The notes under the pieces: generated by a model | What the model saw: the letters and a program-made list of their open reading frames with translations, nothing else | Database searches by the model: none | What the model was told of the DNA's origin: nothing | Source of the DNA: Oscillospiraceae bacterium | Lineage (GTDB): Bacteria > Bacillota_A > Clostridia > Oscillospirales > CAG-272 | Length of the DNA: 5,823 nt | Assembly (NCBI GenBank): GCA_015064195.1 | Contig: SVSO01000190.1 | Span: forward strand, 1 to 5,823 | Reading direction: 5' to 3' | Translations under genes and position numbers: made by a program | Shown here: positions 1 to 4,864 of the stretch, piece after piece | How the letters are laid out: every line of letters starts with the position of its first letter | Numbering within the stretch: position 1 is the stretch's first letter

Positions 1-44
1 ACATCATGGAAGGCATCACAGCAATGCCCACGACGATTTCCTGA
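1..44 (+). CDS. Possible C-terminal tail of an upstream gene (partial)
   Basis: The frame starting at base 3 is open from the window edge and ends at TGA 42-44. It would encode a tail reading IMEGITAMPTTIS. The stop lies 33 bases before the start of the GH20-like gene, and a ribosome binding site sits in that gap, which is typical spacing for two genes of one operon. No promoter or terminator is visible between them. Thirteen residues are too few to name a family, and frame 2 is also open here, so the call rests mainly on the spacing and on the position of the stop codon. Confidence 0.35.
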   Translation, partial: IMEGITAMPTTIS

Positions 45-63
45 CCAACAGAACATATTCCCG

Positions 64-70
64 AAAGGAG
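64..70 (+). promoter_or_regulatory. Ribosome binding site of the GH20-like gene
   Basis: AAAGGAG lies 7 bases before ATG 78-80. This supports the 78 start over the internal methionines further in. Confidence 0.8.
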
Positions 71-77
71 ATTTATC

Positions 78-1136
78 ATGTACAAATTACCGTGGAAAAC
101 CAAAGGCATCGTTCTCACTTCGCCTCAGCCCTACAACAACGAGATCCCGCTTCTGGCGGAATTCATCGAGCGCGTGCTTGCCCCGTCCGGCGTCAATCTC
201 ATCGTGCTTCAGATGCGCTATCGCTATCAGTTCAAAAAGCATCCCGAATGTCAGGGCTTTGATCCCCTGTCCTATGAGGACGTGAAGTTCCTGCTGAATG
301 TCTGCCGCAGAAACGGCATCCGTCTCGTGCCGAAAATGAACCTGATCGGCCATCAGTCCGGCCTGCACAACAAGCCGCAGGACGGCATTCTTCACGGCCA
401 TCCCACGGAAGGCATTCCGGATTTCCCGGACGGTCTGCTCCGGGCCTATCCGTTCCTTGATGAAACGCCGGAGAAGGAGACCGTTCTCTACGCCCGCAGT
501 CTCTGCCCCACCCATCCGCTGCTGCCGTCCATTCTGTTCGATCTGATCGACGAAATGATGGATGTATTTGAAGCCGACGGTATGCACATCGGCTGTGATG
601 AGACCATGATGCTGGGCGAATGTCCCCGCTGCCGCGGGATCGAGCCGCACATTCTGTTCGCCAATTATATCAATATGATCCACGATCATTTGGCCGAGCG
701 CGGAGCAGAGACGATGATCTGGTCTGACCGTCTCCTGCATCATATCGACAGCGGCTACAACCATGCCTACGAAGCCTCTGCCAACGGCACGGACAAGGCG
801 ATCGATCTGATAGCAAAGGATATTATGTGCTGTGACTGGCATTACGGCCGCTACCCTGATTACAAAGGCTACAAATCCGTGGATATTTTCGCCGATCATG
901 GTCTGCGCATGATGGTATGCCCGTGGAAGAATCTTGATGATACGAAGGATTTCATCGAATACGCCATGGAGCATGACCGCGGCCACATCGAAGGCTATCT
1001 CCAGACCACATGGTGCTCCTCCGGCGAGCTTGCCCGCCACTTCCTCTACGGCGATCCGCCCAAGTGGATGCCCAATATGCCCCTGCTTCTCGAAACCATG
1101 AAGGACGTATTTCTTCCGTCGCGGCTGCAGGGTTAA
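78..1136 (+). CDS. GH20-like family glycosidase (beta-N-acetylhexosaminidase-type catalytic domain), cytoplasmic
   Basis: The 352-residue protein carries the GH20 hallmark HIGCDE at residues 170-175. In GH20 enzymes this Asp-Glu pair (here D174/E175) performs substrate-assisted hydrolysis of terminal beta-linked N-acetylhexosamine. Other barrel-strand motifs typical of GH20-like proteins are visible: PKMNLIGH near 85-92, IWSDR near 214-218, CDWHY at 252-256, PWK at 282-284 and TTW at 310-312. The aromatic residues are expected to line the sugar pocket. There is no signal peptide or membrane segment, and no N-terminal GH20b domain, so it is essentially a single barrel, resembling the short hexosaminidase D-like group rather than large secreted chitobiases. 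It probably trims small imported glycans in the cytoplasm. C173, C182 and C185 cluster beside the catalytic pair. It is the last gene before a strong terminator and is probably co-transcribed with an upstream gene. The family call is firm; exact substrate and linkage cannot be read from sequence. Confidence 0.85.
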   Translation: MYKLPWKTKGIVLTSPQPYNNEIPLLAEFIERVLAPSGVNLIVLQMRYRYQFKKHPECQGFDPLSYEDVKFLLNVCRRNGIRLVPKMNLIGHQSGLHNKPQDGILHGHPTEGIPDFPDGLLRAYPFLDETPEKETVLYARSLCPTHPLLPSILFDLIDEMMDVFEADGMHIGCDETMMLGECPRCRGIEPHILFANYINMIHDHLAERGAETMIWSDRLLHHIDSGYNHAYEASANGTDKAIDLIAKDIMCCDWHYGRYPDYKGYKSVDIFADHGLRMMVCPWKNLDDTKDFIEYAMEHDRGHIEGYLQTTWCSSGELARHFLYGDPPKWMPNMPLLLETMKDVFLPSRLQG

Positions 1137-1141
1137 ATCGC

Positions 1142-1176
1142 AAAAATTCCCGCAAGAGATTGCGGGAATTTTTTTT
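1142..1176 (+). terminator. Rho-independent terminator after the GH20-like gene
   Basis: A perfect 14-base inverted repeat (1142-1155 and 1160-1173) surrounds a GAGA loop and runs into eight T residues (1169-1176). It starts 6 bases after the stop codon. The left arm begins with five A residues, so it could also work in the opposite direction, though no minus-strand gene ends here. It separates the GH20-like gene from the secreted-protein gene. Confidence 0.93.
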
Positions 1177-1229
1177 GGATGCGTTTTTCCAATACACAAA
1201 AAAGTCACATTTCCGATTTCGTAAAAATC

Positions 1230-1258
1230 TTGCAAAAGCGGAAAAAATCTGATATAAT
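1230..1258 (+). promoter_or_regulatory. Sigma-A type promoter of the secreted-protein gene
   Basis: A perfect -10 box TATAAT (1253-1258) is preceded, at exactly 17 bases, by TTGCAA (1230-1235), a 4 of 6 match to the -35 consensus. The surrounding sequence is A/T rich. Transcription would start near 1265, leaving a leader of about 33 bases before ATG 1298. Two small inverted repeats lie here: TTTCCG 1210-1215 with CGGAAA 1239-1244, and GATTT 1215-1219 with AAATC 1225-1229. They could be operator half-sites, but this is weak. Confidence 0.8.
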
Positions 1259-1284
1259 TATCCTGAATTCCAAAACCCAATCCG

Positions 1285-1290
1285 AAGGAG
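1285..1290 (+). promoter_or_regulatory. Ribosome binding site of the secreted-protein gene
   Basis: AAGGAG lies 7 bases before ATG 1298-1300. It agrees with the start of the signal peptide and fixes the start codon. Confidence 0.85.
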
Positions 1291-1297
1291 ACTCCCT

Positions 1298-1381
1298 ATG
1301 AATAAACGAATTCTGAGTATACTTCTCACCCTCGTGATGGCATTCGGACTGCTGCCGGTCATGAGCGTACCGACTGCGGCG
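1298..1381 (+). other. Sec signal peptide (residues 1-28)
   Basis: The N-terminus starts MNKR (charged), continues with the hydrophobic core ILSILLTLVMAFGLLPVM, and has a probable signal peptidase I site after TAA at residue 28. The exact cleavage position may differ by a residue or two. Confidence 0.9.
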
Positions 1382-4300
1382 GTTACATACCGCGACATGG
1401 TTTCGCTGGGAACGAGCGGCATCGATAATCCAACCCCAACAGCAGGCTCGACCAATACGACCAGCGGAACGTATTACGTCCCAAACAGCTACATCTATTT
1501 CGGCAAGAACGGCGAGACCCCCATCAAATGGCGCGTGCTGAAAGCCGGTCAAACGAACACCGGATCAACCGGAATGTTCCTGCTGTCGGAATATGTGCTG
1601 GCGACCGATGTGCAGTTCGGTTCAAGCGATGTATATCAAGGCAGCAATGCGCAAAGCTGGTGCAGCGCCTTTGCGGCAAGCGGTTTTTCGACGGCTGAGC
1701 AGGCGATTCTCATCGGTAACGCAAAGAGCGATGCAATGCAAAATACGCTGTTCGGAGTGTACTGGGATGTATGCAGCCTGACCACAAACGATAAGGTCTT
1801 CTTCCTGTCAGCGGAGGAGCTGAAAGATTACGTCGGAAGCTACAAGACAGCCCCCGGACTTGCCGCTGCTACGGCAGGTAATACCTCCAACGTTGCATGG
1901 TGGCTTCGTTCTCCCGTATATGATACCTATGCCGCCATCTCCTCCAATCAGGCTGGCAGAGTAGACGAAAATGGTATTGTGCTTTACGAATACCCCTCTG
2001 AGGAGCTCGGCGCACGTCCTGCGATCAACCTTGATAAAAGCACGATCCTCTTTACGACTCCCGCAACCGCGCTGCTTGAAAAAGAGTTCGGTGGGATCAA
2101 TAACAAAACCAACGAATGGAAGCTCACTTTGGCGGACAGCAGCAGCATGGCGGACGGCACATCCATCAGCGCCAGCGAAGTTGTGGCCGGCGGTTCGCTG
2201 ACCATCAGCCATAAGGCGCTGTCGGCAATTTCCGGCGCTTACACCAACGTCACCGCCATGCTGATCAAAAACGAAAAAGTGGTCGGCTACGGCAGTATCA
2301 ACAGCAATCCCTCCGCGACAAGCAGTACCATCACCTTCCCGGCGAATCTTTCCTCGGGAGATTACACGCTCCGCATCTACGGCGAGGATTGGAACGGCAA
2401 ACAGCTCACCAACTACGCCACGGGTACGCCCTTCGAGACAACGATCACCGTGATCCGCCCGGCATCTGTGACAACCTCTCCCGAGGCAAAAACGCTCACC
2501 TACACCGGTGCGGCGCAGGCTCTCGTGAGCGCAGGCACTGCGGAAAGCGGCACCATGCAGTATGCGCTGGGCGATAATGACACCAATGCGCCGACCATCG
2601 GCTGGGGAACGATCATCCCCGCCAAAACGGACGCCGGAACCTACTATGTGTGGTACAAAGCCGTGAACCAAGCCGGCGAGACGACTCCGGTCTGCGTCAC
2701 CGTCACGATCAAAAAAGCGTTCACCAGCGTTTTCTTCTCATCCAGCTATAATCCAAGCCGTGAGTTCAACGGCACTACGCTCATGGCGGTCACGTCTCCC
2801 TATGTGAACATCACCGGTGCCACGTTTTATGACGTGGTCTTCACATGGTACAAGGACAGCGTGAGCGATGCCAACAAGCTTTCCGGCCTGCCGAGCGATG
2901 CAGGCACATACTACGTGACCGCCCACATTCCGGAAAATGCAAACCGGCTCGCTTCCTCCGACACCAGCAGTGCCATCACCATTTTCCCGATGACGGCAAA
3001 TGCGACGATCACCCTCTCCCAGACCGTCTTCACCTACGACGGCAATGCAAAACAGCCGACGGTCACATCCGTCCGGTATCAGGGGTACGACATTCCCGAA
3101 TCCGAATACACCGTCTCCTACGAACACAACGTCAATGTCGGCACGGCATCGGTGATCCTCGCGGATAATCCGGGCGGCAACTTCAACGTCAGCGGCACGG
3201 CCACCTTCGAGATCCACGCAACGCTGGCAAATCTCACCGCCGCGCCCACTGCCATCGCAAATCTGATCTACACCGGTGCGCCCCGTGAGCTGGTCAATGC
3301 CGGCACGACCGCAAGCGGCAGGATTCTCTACAGCCTGTCCGAGACCGGCACATTCAGCGACAGCATCCCCACCGGCACTGCCGCGGGAGATTACACGGTC
3401 TGGTATTATGTGGAAGGCGATGCCAATCACACCGATTCCGCCAAGGATTTCGTCACCGTGTCCATCGGCAAAGCGACACCGGCTTACACCGTGCCCACCG
3501 GTCTGACCGCGGCATACGGTCAGAAGCTGAGCGATGTGACGCTTCCCGCCGGATTTGGCTGGACGGACGGAAATCTTTCCGTCGGCGATCTGGGAGTACA
3601 CACCTTTACGGTCACGTTCACCCCCAACGATCTGTCCAATTACAACGCGGTGGAAAATATTTCCGTTGATGTGACGGTTACAAAAGCCACCGCCGATGCT
3701 TCCATGACCACCGCCGCCGGAAATCTCATCCAGGGCGGCGAGAGCATCGTCACCCTGCCCGCTCTGCCCGTCAATTCCAGCCACGGCACGCCTGTTTGCA
3801 GTGAGCCGGGCGTGACAGCCACCATCGACAGCGGCAATCTGATCGTCAGCGGAAGCAATTCCGTGGCCATCGGCCAGACCTACACCGTCACCATCCCCGT
3901 CACCTCCGACATATACGAGGATTACAGCATCACCGTGACGCTCACCGGCACGGCAAAGCGGCAGGTGCAGATCACCCCGCCCACCCCGCAGAACGGCGCA
4001 TACACCGGCGCGGCGCAGTCCGGATACACCGGCGCGCCCTCCGCTGACAACTACAGCGGCACGCTTGTTGTCACCTACACCGGAAGAAACGGCACGGCAT
4101 ACGGCCCGACCGCCGCCGCTCCCGTCCATGCCGGCGACTATACCGTGACCTTCTCCGTTCCCGATGACGATCCGGCCTGCGCCGGCTCGGTCAGCGTGGA
4201 TTTCTCCATCGCAAAAGCCGGAACTGCGGCCGCCCCGGTGATCGCCCCGGCAGTCACCACCTTCGAGGATTCGCTGGAGATCACCATCACCTGCGCAACC

Positions 4301-4747
4301 GACGGTGCGGCGATCTGTTTCACCACCGACGGCAGTGATCCGCTGACGAACGGCACGCCATACACCGCGCCCTTCACCATCACGGAGGACACCACCGTCC
4401 GCGCCATTGCCCTTCACGCCAGCATGGATGCCAGCGAGGTGAGCGAGCAGACCTTCATAAGGGAGGTCGTAAGCTTCAACGGCTTCTGGTACATCCTCGT
4501 GAAGCTCCATCTGCAGCGGTTCGGGATCACCGCATCCATGACGGAAGGCGGCACCATCACCCCCGACGGCACGGCTGAGGTGAAGTTTAACAAGGATCAG
4601 GCCTACGCCTTCACCCCCGATGACGGCTATCGCATCGCCGATGTCATCGTTGACGGCAAATCCGTCGGCCCGGTGGATGCATACACCTTTGAAAATGTGC
4701 GGGATGATCACACCATCGCCGTGATTTTCGAGAAAATCCCGCAATAA
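1298..4747 (+). CDS. Large secreted DUF6273 / Ig-like multidomain protein
   Basis: The product has 1149 residues. In order: signal peptide (1-28); DUF6273 domain (about 65-254); an Ig-like beta domain that usually follows DUF6273 (about 255-387); a chain of beta modules, each ending in a strand such as VTIKKA, VSIGKA or VTVTKA (about 388-474, 475-565, 566-641, 642-726, 727-797, 798-888 and 889-974); a chitobiase/beta-hexosaminidase C-terminal-type domain with TTDGSDP at 1009-1015 (975-1055); an unusual aromatic linker (1056-1076); and an InlB-type bacterial repeat (1077-1149). No catalytic motif was recognised. It ends without an LPXTG motif, SLH domains or a C-terminal membrane anchor, so it appears to be released or held non-covalently. 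It is rich in Thr, Ser, Ala and Gly with few Cys, as expected of extracellular stalk proteins. It is a single-gene unit with its own promoter. Adhesion or glycan binding is a reasonable inference, but function is unknown. Confidence 0.92.
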   Translation: MNKRILSILLTLVMAFGLLPVMSVPTAAVTYRDMVSLGTSGIDNPTPTAGSTNTTSGTYYVPNSYIYFGKNGETPIKWRVLKAGQTNTGSTGMFLLSEYVLATDVQFGSSDVYQGSNAQSWCSAFAASGFSTAEQAILIGNAKSDAMQNTLFGVYWDVCSLTTNDKVFFLSAEELKDYVGSYKTAPGLAAATAGNTSNVAWWLRSPVYDTYAAISSNQAGRVDENGIVLYEYPSEELGARPAINLDKSTILFTTPATALLEKEFGGINNKTNEWKLTLADSSSMADGTSISASEVVAGGSLTISHKALSAISGAYTNVTAMLIKNEKVVGYGSINSNPSATSSTITFPANLSSGDYTLRIYGEDWNGKQLTNYATGTPFETTITVIRPASVTTSPEAKTLTYTGAAQALVSAGTAESGTMQYALGDNDTNAPTIGWGTIIPAKTDAGTYYVWYKAVNQAGETTPVCVTVTIKKAFTSVFFSSSYNPSREFNGTTLMAVTSPYVNITGATFYDVVFTWYKDSVSDANKLSGLPSDAGTYYVTAHIPENANRLASSDTSSAITIFPMTANATITLSQTVFTYDGNAKQPTVTSVRYQGYDIPESEYTVSYEHNVNVGTASVILADNPGGNFNVSGTATFEIHATLANLTAAPTAIANLIYTGAPRELVNAGTTASGRILYSLSETGTFSDSIPTGTAAGDYTVWYYVEGDANHTDSAKDFVTVSIGKATPAYTVPTGLTAAYGQKLSDVTLPAGFGWTDGNLSVGDLGVHTFTVTFTPNDLSNYNAVENISVDVTVTKATADASMTTAAGNLIQGGESIVTLPALPVNSSHGTPVCSEPGVTATIDSGNLIVSGSNSVAIGQTYTVTIPVTSDIYEDYSITVTLTGTAKRQVQITPPTPQNGAYTGAAQSGYTGAPSADNYSGTLVVTYTGRNGTAYGPTAAAPVHAGDYTVTFSVPDDDPACAGSVSVDFSIAKAGTAAAPVIAPAVTTFEDSLEITITCATDGAAICFTTDGSDPLTNGTPYTAPFTITEDTTVRAIALHASMDASEVSEQTFIREVVSFNGFWYILVKLHLQRFGITASMTEGGTITPDGTAEVKFNKDQAYAFTPDDGYRIADVIVDGKSVGPVDAYTFENVRDDHTIAVIFEKIPQ
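1490..2059 (+). other. DUF6273 domain (residues about 65-254)
   Basis: Recognised from YIYFGKNGETPIKWRVL at the start, FLLSEYVL near residue 95, a middle FFLSAEEL segment, WWLRSP at 201-206 and ARPAINL at 239-245. These landmarks and their order are typical of DUF6273 proteins of Clostridia. The WWLRSP...RPAINL ending recalls the C-type-lectin/formylglycine-generating-enzyme-like folds, so a ligand-binding role is plausible, but no biochemical function is established that I can cite. Boundaries are approximate. Confidence 0.8.
2459..2719 (+). repeat. Ig-like module, copy A of a YTGA-type repeat (residues 388-474)
   Basis: This module begins near YTGAAQALVSAGT (YTGA at 402) and ends DAGTYYVWYKAV...VTIKKA. 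It is the closest internal relative of the module at 3221-3475: in the 23 residues from YTGA onward, 13 are identical between the two. It is a bacterial Ig-like stalk unit of a type often repeated in secreted Clostridia proteins. Confidence 0.7.
2720..3220 (+). other. Two further beta modules (residues 475-641), the second MBG-like
   Basis: The first module (475-565) contains FNGTTL and SDAGTYYVTAHI, with the same 'DAGTYYV' strand as the neighbouring modules. The second (566-641) has the FTYDGNAKQP start (YDG at 580-582) and the YTVSYEHNVNVGTASV strand typical of MBG/Ig-like stalk domains. They probably act as structural spacers. Confidence 0.6.
3221..3475 (+). repeat. Ig-like module, copy D of a YTGA-type repeat (residues 642-726)
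   Basis: It contains YTGAPRELVNAGT (YTGA at 658), GDYTVWYYVEGDANH and the closing VSIGKA, and aligns along its length with the module at 2459-2719. The copies have diverged, so this is an old duplication rather than a recent one. Confidence 0.7.
3476..4219 (+). other. Three further beta modules (residues 727-974)
   Basis: Residues 727-797 form an MBG-like unit (AYGQKLSDV, SVGDLGVHTFTVTFTP, VTVTKA). Residues 798-888 form a unit with a TLPALPV segment and a YSITVTLTG end, more like a cadherin/Ig type. Residues 889-974 contain two close YTGA motifs (902 and 910) and HAGDYTVTFSV, ending DFSIAKA. All are predicted beta-sandwich spacers; no catalytic residues are evident. Confidence 0.55.
4220..4462 (+). 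other. Chitobiase/beta-hexosaminidase C-terminal-type domain (residues 975-1055)
   Basis: The segment APVIAPAVTTFEDSLEITI, then CFTTDGSDPLT (TTDGSDP at 1009-1015), PYTAPFTI and TVRAIAL is the characteristic strand pattern of the CHB_HEX_C family. That fold is found at the end of chitobiases and in many other secreted proteins. It is non-catalytic and probably acts as an accessory or binding module. Confidence 0.85.
4526..4744 (+). other. InlB-type 'bacterial repeat' at the C-terminus (residues 1077-1149)
   Basis: EGGTITPDG, YAFTPDDGYRIADVIVDGKSVG and YTFENVRDDHTIAVIFE match the well-known InlB B-repeat-like unit of secreted Firmicutes proteins. It is a single copy and forms the very end of the protein, with no anchor after it. 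Confidence 0.85.
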
Positions 4748-4753
4748 ATGCAG

Positions 4754-4785
4754 ACACCGCCGCAAGCGTTTGCTTGCGGCGGCGT
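4754..4785. terminator. GC-rich hairpin between convergent genes, probable terminator
   Basis: An 11-base perfect stem (4757-4767 with 4772-4782, loop GTTT) is extended by two more pairs beyond one mismatch. It begins 6 bases after the stop of the secreted-protein gene and lies between two genes that point at each other. The T tract is poor on both sides (GTGTTATTG on plus, CATTTATTG further out on minus), so termination may be leaky or depend on other factors. It could serve both strands. Confidence 0.65.
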
Positions 4786-4864
4786 GTTATTGCCGGCAGA
4801 ATTTACCATTGGTATTTCTGCATAGCTCCCATGTTTTCACGCTTATTGATGATCCAACCGGCGA

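Noticed and set aside
87..1280. A 397-codon open frame on the minus strand opposite the GH20-like gene
   Set aside because: The plus-strand frame has the GH20 motifs and a good ribosome binding site, and the antisense frame would run through the terminator and promoter region. It is a shadow.
1490..2059. A diversity-generating retroelement target, suggested by the lectin-like WWLRSP signature
   Set aside because: The domain is at the N-terminal end rather than the C-terminal end usual for such targets. No template repeat, reverse transcriptase or accessory gene is in the window.
1808..2671. A 287-codon open frame on the minus strand within the DUF6273 gene
   Set aside because: No recognisable domain; it lies wholly inside a well-supported gene.
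4471..4516. HindIII (AAGCTT) and PstI (CTGCAG) sites flanking the odd linker, suggesting an engineered junction
   Set aside because: Six-base sites are expected by chance, and the rest of the window shows no sign of vector or synthetic sequence.
2738..4765. A 675-codon open frame on the minus strand opposite the secreted-protein gene
   Set aside because: It mirrors a GC-rich Thr/Gly/Ala/Asp-rich gene whose codon pattern leaves the antisense frame free of stops. Its product is low-complexity, rich in Gly, Arg, His, Val and Asp, with no recognisable domain. The plus strand has a signal peptide, ribosome binding site, promoter and known domains.
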